From positions 59,833-123,832 of the forward strand of contig JACJZH010000012.1 in the NCBI GenBank assembly GCA_020635695.1: DNA of 64,000 nt, written 5' to 3'. The position numbers were made by a program, and so were the translations under genes. The stretch is from Flavobacteriales bacterium (lineage in GTDB: Bacteria; Bacteroidota; Bacteroidia; Flavobacteriales_F; PHOS-HE28). The first letter of the stretch is position 1, and the number at the start of each line of letters is the position of its first letter. Of the stretch, positions 38,116-46,500 are shown in pieces. The notes under the pieces are model-generated. The model had not been told where the DNA came from. It made no database searches and saw only the letters and a list, made by a program, of their open reading frames with translations.

Positions 38116-39116
38116 GCCTCGGGTCGGATGCGATCGAGCTCGGCGCGGAAACGGTCGGGGTCCAGGGGCACCACGCCCACCTCCTCGCACACCAGCCCAC
38201 CCGCCAGGTTGCTCCAGGCGGCGATGGTGCGTGGCGGAAGCCCATGGGCCAGGCAGAGCGAGGCCACGGCGATCACGGTGTCGCCCGCGCCGCTCACGTC
38301 CGCGATCTTCCGGCGGTGGGCGGGGAGGAAGTGCTCCTCGTCCGGGCCGTGCACATAGATCCCATGCTCGCTCAGGGTGATCAGGGACAGCGTGTTGCCC
38401 AGCTTCGCTTCCAGGTCAGCGACCGCCGATCGAACGGCCTGCTGATCGCCCCCCGCCAGATCGGTCTTCAGGCCCTCCCGCAATTCCTTCAGGTTCGGTT
38501 TGAACAGGGCAACGCCGGTGTACGCGAAGAAGTTCTCCTTCTTGGGGTCCACGGTCACGGGCACCCCGGCTTCCCGGCAGGCCTCCAGTGCCCCGGCGAT
38601 GGCGCGGGGCGTGAGCACCCCCTTGTTGTAGTCCTCGATCACCACCACGGCGGGCCGGTCGGCGCTCAACCGTTCCCGGAACCGCTGCAACAGCGCATCC
38701 TCCTCTTCCGGGGAAAGCGGGCGGAGGGTCTCCTCGTCCACCCGCACGATGTGCTGGTGCCCGCTGATGACGCGGGTCTTGACGGTGGTGCTGCGTTCGG
38801 CCGCGCGGACGATGCCCTCGGTGGATAGCCCGGCCTCCTTCAGCAGGCGTTCCAGCCGGTCGGCCTCCGCGTCATGGCCCACCGTGCTCACGACCACGGG
38901 GCGGGCGCCCAGGGCGGCGAGGTTCAGGGCCACGTTGGCCGCTCCACCCAGGCGTGCGCTGCGTTCGTACACGTGCACCACCGGCACCGGGGCCTCCGGG
39001 CTGATGCGGTCCACGCGTCCCCAGAGGTAGGCGTCCACCATCACATCGCCCAACACGAGCACGGAGGTGCCTTGGAAGGCGTCGAGCGTGGTCCTGGGGT
39101 CGGAGGTCGCTGCCAT
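38112..39116 (-). CDS. hldE: D-glycero-beta-D-manno-heptose-7-phosphate kinase (PfkB family)
   Basis: Phosphorylates heptose 7-phosphate for ADP-heptose and LPS core synthesis; 334 residues. Only the kinase half of HldE is present (RfaE1 type); the nucleotidyltransferase domain must be elsewhere. The PfkB motifs are LVLGDVMVDAYLWG, ISPEAPVPV with RLGGAANVALNLAALG, and the catalytic VSGAGDTVIA. The start at 39116 overlaps the upstream aspC stop (TGATG), and the stop overlaps menG (ATGA). Assignment to heptose rather than another sugar rests on the ISPEAPVP segment. Confidence 0.9.
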   Translation of the reverse strand: MAATSDPRTTLDAFQGTSVLVLGDVMVDAYLWGRVDRISPEAPVPVVHVYERSARLGGAANVALNLAALGARPVVVSTVGHDAEADRLERLLKEAGLSTEGIVRAAERSTTVKTRVISGHQHIVRVDEETLRPLSPEEEDALLQRFRERLSADRPAVVVIEDYNKGVLTPRAIAGALEACREAGVPVTVDPKKENFFAYTGVALFKPNLKELREGLKTDLAGGDQQAVRSAVADLEAKLGNTLSLITLSEHGIYVHGPDEEHFLPAHRRKIADVSGAGDTVIAVASLCLAHGLPPRTIAAWSNLAGGLVCEEVGVVPLDPDRFRAELDRIRPEA

Positions 39117-40297
39117 CAGTGGCCGAGCTTGTGCATGGCCTCGGCGATGCGTTCCACCGCCTTGGTGATCAGGTCGTCGGAGGTGGCATAGCTCAGCCGC
39201 ACGGTCCCCGGGGCTCCGAAGGCATCCCCCGCCACCACGCTCACGCCGGCATGTTCCAGGAGGTGCATGGCCAGGGCCTCGCTGTCCGCGATCCGGTCCC
39301 CGTCGATGGCCGTGGAGGCATCCGGGAGCACGTAGAACGCGCCCTGCGGACGGTTGCAATGCCAGCCGGGCACCTGCTCCAGGGCCTTCAGCACCAGTTC
39401 CCGCCTGCGCCGGAAGTCCTCCCGCATCGGGGCCAGCAGGGCGGGGTCCGCCTGCATGCAGGCGAGGGTCACGCGTTGGGCGATGCTGTTGGTGCCGGAG
39501 GTGAACTGCCCCTGCAGGCGGGTGCAGGCCTTGGCGATCCATTCCGGGGCACCGATGTAGCCCACCCGCCAGCCGGTGAGTGCGAAGGCCTTGCTCAGGC
39601 CGTTCACCGTCACGGTGCGTTCCGCCATGCCGGGCAGGGATGCGAACGATACGTGCTCCCCGTCGAACACGATGTGCTCGTAGATCTCATCGCTCACCAC
39701 GATCAGGTCGGGATGCCGTGCGACGACGTCGGCCAGTTGCTGCAGCTCCTCGCGGGTGAGCACCGAACCGCTGGGGTTGCAGGGGGAACTGAACACCAGC
39801 AGCCGGGTACGGGGCGTGATGGCGGCCGCGATCCGTTCCACCGGGGCCTTCCAGTCCTCCTGCACGGTGCTGGGCACGAACACCGGGGTGGCTCCGGCCA
39901 GCCGGACCTGGGCGCTGTAGGTCACCCAATAGGGGGCGGGGATCACGACCTCATCGCCCGGGCCCGCCAGGGCCATGATCACGTTGATCAGCGACTGCTT
40001 CGCCCCGGTGCTCACCACGATCTGCTCGGGCGAGAAGTCCAGGCCGTTGTCGCGCTTGAACTTGGCGGCGATGGCCTCGCGCACGTCGGCGAAGCCGTTC
40101 ACCGGAGGGTATTTGTGCCAGGGGCCTTCGATGGCCTTGCGGGCGGCCTCCAAGGCGAAGGCCGGGGGCGGCTGGTCGGGTTCGCCGAGGCTCAGGTCCA
40201 CGATGTCGCGGCCCTGGGCCTTCAGTTCACGGCTCCTGCGGGCCATCAGCAGGGTGGCGGGTTCCTGGATGGAGGTGACGAGTTCCGAAAGGTGCAT
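39116..40297 (-). CDS. aspC: Class I aspartate/aromatic aminotransferase family protein
   Basis: PLP-dependent aminotransferase of 393 residues, subgroup I-gamma type. Motifs: LSLGEPDQPPPAF, YPPVNGFADVREAIA, STGAKQSLINVIMAL, FSSPCNPSGSV (the NP of the PLP site), VVSDEIYEH, and VNGLSKAFALTGWRVGYIG with the Schiff-base Lys. It most likely makes aspartate from oxaloacetate, but the family also includes other specificities. First gene of an operon with hldE, menG, porT and the FAD protein. An exact -7 box precedes it. Confidence 0.92.
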   Translation of the reverse strand: MHLSELVTSIQEPATLLMARRSRELKAQGRDIVDLSLGEPDQPPPAFALEAARKAIEGPWHKYPPVNGFADVREAIAAKFKRDNGLDFSPEQIVVSTGAKQSLINVIMALAGPGDEVVIPAPYWVTYSAQVRLAGATPVFVPSTVQEDWKAPVERIAAAITPRTRLLVFSSPCNPSGSVLTREELQQLADVVARHPDLIVVSDEIYEHIVFDGEHVSFASLPGMAERTVTVNGLSKAFALTGWRVGYIGAPEWIAKACTRLQGQFTSGTNSIAQRVTLACMQADPALLAPMREDFRRRRELVLKALEQVPGWHCNRPQGAFYVLPDASTAIDGDRIADSEALAMHLLEHAGVSVVAGDAFGAPGTVRLSYATSDDLITKAVERIAEAMHKLGH

Positions 40298-40322
40298 GGT
40301 ATGGGCCGGCGGTACGGGGCCG

Positions 40323-40330
40323 CAAAGCTA
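40323..40330 (-). promoter_or_regulatory. Predicted -7 box for the aspC-hldE-menG-porT operon
   Basis: TAGCTTTG followed by C on the minus strand, an exact TAnnTTTG match, 25 bases before the aspC ATG. Confidence 0.5.
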
Positions 40331-40408
40331 AGGACCCCGGCGCGGGCGGCCGGGTCCGCGGGCATGGCGTCCGGGCTCCCGATATTCGCGGTCCACAACC
40401 CATTGGCC

Positions 40409-40957
40409 ATGAACGAGCCCTGGATCCTCCTGATCGCCGCCCTGCTGCCCGCGTTGCTGGTCTTCCTGACCGCGTTCTACCTGATCCGGCAATTGGCCGG
40501 GGACCTGCGCGGCGAGCTCCGGAACGAATTGACGGCGGCCAGGGGTCGGGAACAGAAGCAGGATGACCACCGGCATACGCTCCCGCTGCGGCTGCAGGCC
40601 TATGAGCGCCTCACCCTGTTCCTGGAGCGCATCACACCGGGGCCGTTGGTGCTGCGGGTGCACAAGCGGAACATGACCGCCGAGATGCTTCACCGGGAAC
40701 TGCTGGCCACCATCCGGGAGGAGTTCGACCACAACGTGACCCAGCAGATCTATGTGTCCGATGGGGTCTGGCAGCGTGTCCGGCAGGCCAAGGAGGAGAC
40801 CGTGCGGCTGGTGAACCTGGCCTATGAGCAGGCGGGCGACCAGGCCAGCGGCACGGCCTACAGCCAGCGGGTGTTCGAACTGGCCGCGGGCTTGAAGCAC
40901 ATGCCCTCCCAGGTCGCGCTGTTCGCCATCAGGGAGGAGGTGCGCCGCCTTTTCTGA
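40409..40957 (+). CDS. Conserved-looking membrane-anchored protein of unknown function
   Basis: A 182-residue protein from ATG 40409. Residues 4-26 form one transmembrane helix (WILLIAALLPALLVFLTAFYLI). A charged, probably coiled-coil cytosolic domain follows (RQLAGDLRGELRNELTAARG, RLQAYERLTLFLERITPG). Single-span proteins of this build are common in Bacteroidota but have no assigned role that I know. The open frame extends far upstream as a shadow of aspC and is not real there. The 3' end overlaps meaB by 29 bases, tail to tail. Confidence 0.75.
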   Translation: MNEPWILLIAALLPALLVFLTAFYLIRQLAGDLRGELRNELTAARGREQKQDDHRHTLPLRLQAYERLTLFLERITPGPLVLRVHKRNMTAEMLHRELLATIREEFDHNVTQQIYVSDGVWQRVRQAKEETVRLVNLAYEQAGDQASGTAYSQRVFELAAGLKHMPSQVALFAIREEVRRLF

Positions 40958-41933
40958 AGCGGGCGATCAGCCTGCGGGCGGCTTGGAAGGGGCTTACCTG
41001 GCCTTCACGGGCGGCCACGCCCAGTCGCTCCAGTTCCTCCTGGACCGAAGGGTCGTTGTGGAATTCCGCCCTCAAGGCCTCGTCGATGGCCACCTGCAGC
41101 CAGTGCGTGCGCTGCCGGGACCGGCGTTCCTCCAGCCCCCCGCTCCGCCGGTCCTGTTCCCCGAACTCCTCGATCAGCGCGCGGAGCTCGTCGATGCCGC
41201 TCTCCTGGAGGGCCGAACACAGGACCACCTCGGCCCGCCGGCCGCTCGGGCGTGCAGGCAGCATGGCCACGGCCCGCTTCAGCTCGGCACGTGTCCGTTC
41301 CGAACGCTCCTGCTGCCCGCCGTCCGCCTTGTTGATGGCGATGATGTCCGCGGCCTCCATGATGCCGCGCTTGATGCCCTGCAGTTCGTCACCCGTGCCG
41401 GCGATCATCAGCAGCAGGAACAGGTCCGTCATGCGGTCCACGGCGAGTTCGCTCTGCCCCACGCCCACGGTCTCCACCAGGATCCGGTCGTAGCCGGCCG
41501 CTTCGCAGAGCACGATGATCTCGTGGGTGCGTCCGGCCACGCCGCCAAGGGTGCCGGAGGTGGGGGAGGGACGGATGAAGGCCGCGTCCTGCGTGGAAAG
41601 CCGCTCCATGCGGGTCTTGTCCCCCAGGATGCTTCCTCCGCTGCGGGTGCTGCTCGGGTCCACCGCCAGTACGGCCACGCGGTGCCGGTGGGCGATGAAG
41701 GCCATCCCCAGGGCATCGATCAGGGTGCTCTTGCCCACGCCGGGGATCCCGGTGATCCCCACGCGCAAGCTCTTTCCGCTCAGGGGCAGGCAGCGGGCCA
41801 GCAGGGCATCGGCCTGGTCCCGGTCCGCCGGTCTGGCGCTTTCCACCAGGGTGATGGCCCGCCCCAGCGCCGCGCGGTCACCACGGGTAAGCCGTTCGAA
41901 GAGCTGGTCCGGTGAGGTTTCCGTGGAAGCCAT
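40929..41933 (-). CDS. meaB: Methylmalonyl-CoA mutase-associated GTPase MeaB
   Basis: G3E-family P-loop GTPase that protects and reloads B12-dependent methylmalonyl-CoA mutase; 334 residues, normal for MeaB. Motifs: GITGIPGVGKSTLID (Walker A), VLAVDPSSTRSGGSILGDKTRM, VETVGVGQSE (Walker B region), and AINKADG for guanine recognition. The mutase genes are not in the window. It follows the gene at 41937-42515 with a gap of only 3 bases, so the two are likely co-transcribed. Confidence 0.95.
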   Translation of the reverse strand: MASTETSPDQLFERLTRGDRAALGRAITLVESARPADRDQADALLARCLPLSGKSLRVGITGIPGVGKSTLIDALGMAFIAHRHRVAVLAVDPSSTRSGGSILGDKTRMERLSTQDAAFIRPSPTSGTLGGVAGRTHEIIVLCEAAGYDRILVETVGVGQSELAVDRMTDLFLLLMIAGTGDELQGIKRGIMEAADIIAINKADGGQQERSERTRAELKRAVAMLPARPSGRRAEVVLCSALQESGIDELRALIEEFGEQDRRSGGLEERRSRQRTHWLQVAIDEALRAEFHNDPSVQEELERLGVAAREGQVSPFQAARRLIARFRKGGAPPP

Positions 41934-41936
41934 GGT

Positions 41937-42515
41937 TCAGTAGCCCTTCCGGTAGTTGTCCACCCAGGCCGGGTCGCACATGTCCTTCAACAGCCGGAAC
42001 ATGTCCTCTCCATGACAAATGTCGCCCACGTAGCGGAACCCGTAGTTGCTCAGCAGGAGCAGTTGCCGTTCCGAAGGGCTTCCGGCGCGTTCGGCCCAGC
42101 CCTGGCCCGGATGCTGGGCGGCACCTTCCATCGGCTTGAACGGGTACTCCCAGAAGCGCAGTTTCCAAAGGTCGTCGAGTACGGGGCAGAAGGTGCCGTA
42201 GCGGCGTCCGGATGAGTCCGTGACGGCCTGGCAGGGCTCGATCCCGTGGTCGGCGAACAGGTCCCTGCCTTGTGGGTTCGCGAGGCTGGGGATCACGCCC
42301 TGCGCCTGCCACACGAACTGGTCCCTGGTCAGCGGCGAGGCGTCCAGCACCTTGCCATCCTTCACCCGCACGACGTGGCAGGTGAACAGCTCACTGCCTA
42401 CGCCCGTGGTCAGGCTCAAGGCGAAGCGGTGCTCCGGACGGGAGAAGGGATCGGCAGGTACCTGGGCCAGCAGCAACTGGCCGATCAGGATCGGGATCAG
42501 GCAGCAGAGGCGCAT
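41937..42515 (-). CDS. Exported protein of unknown function
   Basis: A 192-residue protein from ATG 42515 with signal peptide MRLCCLIPILIGQLLLAQ. The mature part has several cysteines (ELFTCHVV, EPCQAV, GTFCPV, DICHGED, DMCDPA) and aromatic-rich C-terminal segments. I recognise no domain. It starts on a TGATG overlap with the small membrane protein upstream and runs into meaB with a 3-base gap. The earlier frame start at 42596 is rejected because that N-terminus has no signal peptide. Confidence 0.7.
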   Translation of the reverse strand: MRLCCLIPILIGQLLLAQVPADPFSRPEHRFALSLTTGVGSELFTCHVVRVKDGKVLDASPLTRDQFVWQAQGVIPSLANPQGRDLFADHGIEPCQAVTDSSGRRYGTFCPVLDDLWKLRFWEYPFKPMEGAAQHPGQGWAERAGSPSERQLLLLSNYGFRYVGDICHGEDMFRLLKDMCDPAWVDNYRKGY

Positions 42516-42628
42516 CAGGCACGTAACCACCAGACTGCCGCGCCCAGCGGGATCATGGCAGGCAGCGCCAGATGAAGGGGTAGGAGCATGAAGCACCCGA
42601 TGACCAGGGGGACCGCGACGATCAGCAC
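42515..42628 (-). CDS. Very small two-helix membrane protein
   Basis: Taking the GTG at 42628, this is a 37-residue protein of almost only hydrophobic residues. Two membrane helices are likely (VLIVAVPLVIGCFMLLPLHL and a second to WWLRA). The frame is open up to a GTG at 42715, but that longer form would run through a strong terminator hairpin (42649-42690), so I prefer the short form. Its TGA overlaps the ATG of the next gene (TGATG), which supports real translation. Function unknown. Confidence 0.45.
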   Translation of the reverse strand: MLIVAVPLVIGCFMLLPLHLALPAMIPLGAAVWWLRA

Positions 42629-42648
42629 CAGGTGGGCGCGGCCCTGTG

Positions 42649-42690
42649 AAAAGCCCCAGGGCCGGTCGTTCGTACCGGTCCTGGGGCTTT
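42649..42690. terminator. Strong hairpin terminator downstream of the fibre-like paralogues
   Basis: AAGCCCCAGG (42651-42660) pairs with CCTGGGGCTT (42680-42689), extended by CCGGT with ACCGG and one mismatch or wobble; the loop is 7 bases. The minus strand continues TTTT after the stem, giving an intrinsic-type terminator for the gene ending at 42708. Confidence 0.85.
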
Positions 42691-42707
42691 CCCGCTCGCG
42701 CTTCGGC

Positions 42708-44546
42708 TCACTCACCCCGGAGCGGGGAGGGCTGTGCCAGCTGGCGGTCCACCAAATGACGCTCCAGCAGGTGCATGCGCTCGTGGAGTTCCTTGATGTA
42801 CAGGGCCTGCTCCTCGACGGTGACCCAGAGCTGGGTGTTCAGCTGGTCAAGGGAGAAGAGCCCGCGCTCCTGCCAGGCGTCACGTCCATCGATCGTGGGC
42901 AGGTGGCGCTCACGCTCCACGTAGTTCACCATCTCGGACACGCTGTGGCGGGAATAGTCGCCCACGTTCGCGGCATCCTCGGGCCGGATGGCCCCATCGT
43001 AGTAGGCGTCGAAAACGTGGTCGCTCAGGAGCACCGCACCACCCCACACGGAGTTCTCCGCACTGATGGTGCCCGGCCCCTTGAAGGAATACGGAGGTCC
43101 GCCCAAGGTGGCCCAGGCGGCACTGCCGATCATCAGCGGCAGGTCGGAGACCAGGTAGTCCGCACTGCCCAGGGACACGATCACCATACCGGTCTCGGCG
43201 CGCAGACGGACGCAGGCCCGCTTGTTGGCCGTGCCGATGGCGCCCAGCCACTGAGGCAGGGTACCGTCACAGGTTACGAGGTTGTCCGTGGTGTTGATGC
43301 TGCACCCACCGGGAGAACCAAGGCCCACGCACGAGGCGTAGTTGGGCTGGCCGCAGGCATCGCAGTAGAGTCCGAGGATCCCCGCGTAGCTCACGTTGTC
43401 CGCGCCGATCTGGGTGCTGCTCCCGGACCAGTTGGAGTTGTTGTAGCAGAACTCCACCACCAGGTTGGCGGTCCCGTTCCAGGTGAACGGTGTGTTGAAC
43501 ACGTAGTTGTTCCACCCCGCCGCCAGACCGCCCGTGCCGATGTTCCCGGTCCAGACCGTGGTGAGACCGGTCTCGAAGCCGGCCGTGGTGAGCGCAACGG
43601 CCGTGGTGTTCTTCATCTTCAACTCCGCGTTCTGCATGTTGTAGGAGTTGATGGCCCCTTTCACATAGAACGCGAGTTCGGTGATATCCCCTGGGCAGAT
43701 CTCCCGGTCGATCAGGTCCTGGGCCTGGTAGAGGAACTGCGTGCGATTGTCCTCCCACAGCTGCCCGTAGGGCGTTTCGATGGTACCCGTCGTGGTGGTG
43801 TTCCCATTGCCGTTCGTCGCGGTCGAGGCGTTGTTCAAGGGGGTGGAGGTGGAGGCGATGGTGCGGTAGGTGTTCGGAGTGCAGAGCGAGGTGATGATCT
43901 CGTAAGGCTGTGCCGGTACTTCCCGGAACACGTTCTCCAACTGGTACCAGCCGTTGGCCGTGCCGTCGATGTTGCCTTCGTGGGCCCCGGTGGCGGCGTT
44001 GTACTGGATGTTGCCCTGCAGGTTGTTGGCCGCAGCACCGTCCACGATCATGGCTCCGTCCACACCCACGCGCTCCGGTGCGGCCGCGGTGTTCACGGCC
44101 AGATGCCCCGTGCCGTTCAGGAAGGCGAAGCGCTGGACGGCGTTCGTCCGCACGACCAGGTCCTGGGCGTCGGTGGTGCCCAGGTATTGCGTGGCGGGGT
44201 TGATGCCGGCATTACCGGCAGGCACCCATTCCCCGGCCCCATAGGACACCGGAACCCAGGCGGCCAGGGCACCGTCGTAATACCAGTAGCCCTCGCCGCT
44301 GGCGGGGGTGGTCTGGTACACGATCAGGCCCGGGGTGGCCAGCGTGCCACGCTGGGCGGCCGTCATCCGCGGGGCCAGGAAGCCCTTGGTGGTGGAGGAG
44401 ATGTCCAGGATGGCCTGCGCATGCGGTGCCGCACCCGTGGCGTTCACCGCCACCTGGGCGTTCAGCGATCCGGCAGTGAACAGGATGCCGGACAGGGTCG
44501 CGAGCAGCAGGGAGCGATCGGCGAAGTTCATGGTGGTGCGGATCAT
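42708..44546 (-). CDS. Exported fibre-like protein, paralogue 3 of 3
   Basis: A 612-residue exported protein (signal peptide SLLLATLSGILFTAGSLNAQ). The N-terminal part has ILDISSTTKGFLAPRMTAAQR and GYWYYDGALAAWVPV, the wording of Bacteroidota tail-fibre-like surface proteins. The middle is a beta-sandwich with FTWNGTANLVVEFCY. The C-terminus (DHVFDAYYDG, VERERHLPTIDGRDAW, then a heptad helix to ELHERMHLLERHL) resembles the coiled-coil end seen in such proteins and probably trimerises. No T9SS domain is visible. The ATG overlaps the preceding paralogue stop as ATGA. A surface fibre or adhesin is inferred. Confidence 0.75.
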   Translation of the reverse strand: MIRTTMNFADRSLLLATLSGILFTAGSLNAQVAVNATGAAPHAQAILDISSTTKGFLAPRMTAAQRGTLATPGLIVYQTTPASGEGYWYYDGALAAWVPVSYGAGEWVPAGNAGINPATQYLGTTDAQDLVVRTNAVQRFAFLNGTGHLAVNTAAAPERVGVDGAMIVDGAAANNLQGNIQYNAATGAHEGNIDGTANGWYQLENVFREVPAQPYEIITSLCTPNTYRTIASTSTPLNNASTATNGNGNTTTTGTIETPYGQLWEDNRTQFLYQAQDLIDREICPGDITELAFYVKGAINSYNMQNAELKMKNTTAVALTTAGFETGLTTVWTGNIGTGGLAAGWNNYVFNTPFTWNGTANLVVEFCYNNSNWSGSSTQIGADNVSYAGILGLYCDACGQPNYASCVGLGSPGGCSINTTDNLVTCDGTLPQWLGAIGTANKRACVRLRAETGMVIVSLGSADYLVSDLPLMIGSAAWATLGGPPYSFKGPGTISAENSVWGGAVLLSDHVFDAYYDGAIRPEDAANVGDYSRHSVSEMVNYVERERHLPTIDGRDAWQERGLFSLDQLNTQLWVTVEEQALYIKELHERMHLLERHLVDRQLAQPSPLRGE

Positions 44547-46495
44547 CGTGCGTCAGCCGGCTTGGTGGTGCGTGACTCCAGGCCCTGGATCAGCCGGGCC
44601 TTCTCGGATTCGGAAAGGTCCTGCATGGCCGCGATGCCGGCACGCATGCGTGGAAGTTCTTCGATGCTGATGGGGCGTTCCGTGGCCAGGGCCTCCAACA
44701 GGTCGGCCCGTTCCTTCAATTCCACCAGGTACAGGGCCTGGGTCTCGGTGGTCCGCCAGAGCTGACCCGTCAGGTCGTCCAGCGAGAAGCCGCCCTCGGC
44801 GTCCCAGGCATCCCGCCCCTTCATGGTGGGCAGGTGGCGTTCGGCGGCCAGGTGGTCCACCATGTCATCGATTGGCAGCATCCGCTGGGAACCGAAGGCA
44901 TCGGCATCCTCGGGGCGCACGCGGCCATCGAAGTAGCGGTCGAACACGTGGTCGTTCAGCTGGCTGCCGCTGGCGTACACCCCGTTCTCGGCGGTGATCG
45001 TGCCAGGTCCTTGGAACGTGTAGGGCGTCGTGCTCGCAGCGAACGTCGGCGTTTGCTGCACGATCAGACCACCACTGTAGTACAGGTAGTCCCCCAAACC
45101 GGCCGTGGCCGGGGCGGCAGATGCCGTGACGCCATTAAATTGAATCACTGGGCGGATGTTGACACCACCAAAGGTTCCACAGTTGCTGGCAGCCGCACAA
45201 CCGGCCACGAACGGACCACAAGAATTATCAGGAGCTCCGCAAGCACTTCCACCAGCTGTATAACTACCATTGAAGGAGAGCCCGGTAGTCGTCCAAACTT
45301 CAGCATTAGCAGCGGCTCCTGAGGCTGCTGCATAACACACTTCGATTAACAGGTTGTCAACCCCATTCCAAATGAAAGGGCCGGAACCATTAGGGCCTGT
45401 CAAGTCGAAAACGTCCCATGCGTTTGGCGCTGGCGTTGCAGTGGCGCCTCCACCAGGTCTTGTTTCACCAAGAGCAAAGTAACACTGTGCGTTTGGGTCT
45501 GGCGTGTTATCAAATCCTGTAAGGGAGGTAACCGAAGTATGTTTAATCCTTACGCGAATTTGAGTATATGTTTTTCGTAAGCCGACTCCAGTTGCTCGAA
45601 ACGCGATCGAGTTGATCGGCTGGCCGGCACAGAGCCCCTGGGTCGCCGTCGGATCGTTGAGCGACTGGTTGAGGGTCAGGTCCAATTCGTTCGCCAGGAA
45701 CAGGTACTGATGCCGCGCGCGATTCAGATTGGGATGCCAGTACGGGGTGATCAAGGCCGAACTACTGACCCCGGTCTGTGGCCCCAGCACGGCGGTGCCA
45801 TTGGCGCAGGTCACCGGGCTGGGCTGGGTATAGGCTTGGGACAACACTTCGCCCACATCGTTCTGCATCTTCACCCAGCCGGTGGGCGTGCCATCGATGT
45901 TGCCCTCATGGTAGGGGCCACCCGCGTTCCAGCGGATCGTGCCCACGGCGTTGCCGGTGGAGGTGCCTTGCAGACGGATCGCCCCGGCCACGTCCAGACG
46001 CTCCTGAGGGTTCACCACCCCCACACCCAGGTCGCCGTCGATGTCCAGCCGACCACGTTCCGTGGCATTGGTCCGGAACACGAGGGGTTGGGCATCGGTG
46101 GTGCCCACGAAATCGGTGGCGGGGTTGGTACCTGCGTTGCCCAGGAGGCCCCAGCCGCTGTTCCCATTGGCAATGCGCACCCAGGTGGAGGTGGCACCCT
46201 CCCAATAATAGAAGCCGGGGGTGGCGTTGGTCTGGTAGATGGTGAGCCCCTGCGGCAGGCCCACGCCCAAGGCGTTGCGCTGCGCCAGCGTGAGGCGGGG
46301 GATCAGCAGGCCTTTCTGCGTGGCGGGTCCCACGTAATTGGAACTGATGTCCAAAGCGGCCTGGGCGGCCGGTGCGGCCCCGTCGTTGTTGATGGCGATG
46401 TTGTTGGTCTGCGCCAGGGTGACCGTGATGCACCCCAGCCCGATCAAGAGGGCTGCCGACCGGTTCGCGAAGGAGAGGGTAATGCGTTCCATCAT
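44543..46495 (-). CDS. Exported fibre-like protein, paralogue 2 of 3, with a low-GC inner domain
   Basis: A 650-residue protein with the same layout as its two neighbours: signal peptide (SAALLIGLGCITVTLAQ), N-terminal GLLIPRLTLAQRNAL segment, beta-sandwich with FIWNGVDNLLIEVCY, DHVFDRYFDGRV, AAERHLPTMKGRDAWDAEGG, and a C-terminal helix. About residues 295-460 (45115-45610) are encoded by visibly AT-richer DNA with codons unlike the flanks. This block matches the beta-sandwich domain, which suggests a domain swap. The gene lies 5 bases after its upstream paralogue and overlaps the next one by 4 bases (ATGA). Confidence 0.75.
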   Translation of the reverse strand: MMERITLSFANRSAALLIGLGCITVTLAQTNNIAINNDGAAPAAQAALDISSNYVGPATQKGLLIPRLTLAQRNALGVGLPQGLTIYQTNATPGFYYWEGATSTWVRIANGNSGWGLLGNAGTNPATDFVGTTDAQPLVFRTNATERGRLDIDGDLGVGVVNPQERLDVAGAIRLQGTSTGNAVGTIRWNAGGPYHEGNIDGTPTGWVKMQNDVGEVLSQAYTQPSPVTCANGTAVLGPQTGVSSSALITPYWHPNLNRARHQYLFLANELDLTLNQSLNDPTATQGLCAGQPINSIAFRATGVGLRKTYTQIRVRIKHTSVTSLTGFDNTPDPNAQCYFALGETRPGGGATATPAPNAWDVFDLTGPNGSGPFIWNGVDNLLIEVCYAAASGAAANAEVWTTTGLSFNGSYTAGGSACGAPDNSCGPFVAGCAAASNCGTFGGVNIRPVIQFNGVTASAAPATAGLGDYLYYSGGLIVQQTPTFAASTTPYTFQGPGTITAENGVYASGSQLNDHVFDRYFDGRVRPEDADAFGSQRMLPIDDMVDHLAAERHLPTMKGRDAWDAEGGFSLDDLTGQLWRTTETQALYLVELKERADLLEALATERPISIEELPRMRAGIAAMQDLSESEKARLIQGLESRTTKPADAR

Positions 46496-46500
46496 CGCTG

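Noticed and set aside
39119..40408. N-terminal extension of the membrane protein gene at 40409
   Set aside because: This part of the frame is antisense to aspC and has shadow composition. The real protein begins at the ATG just before the membrane helix.
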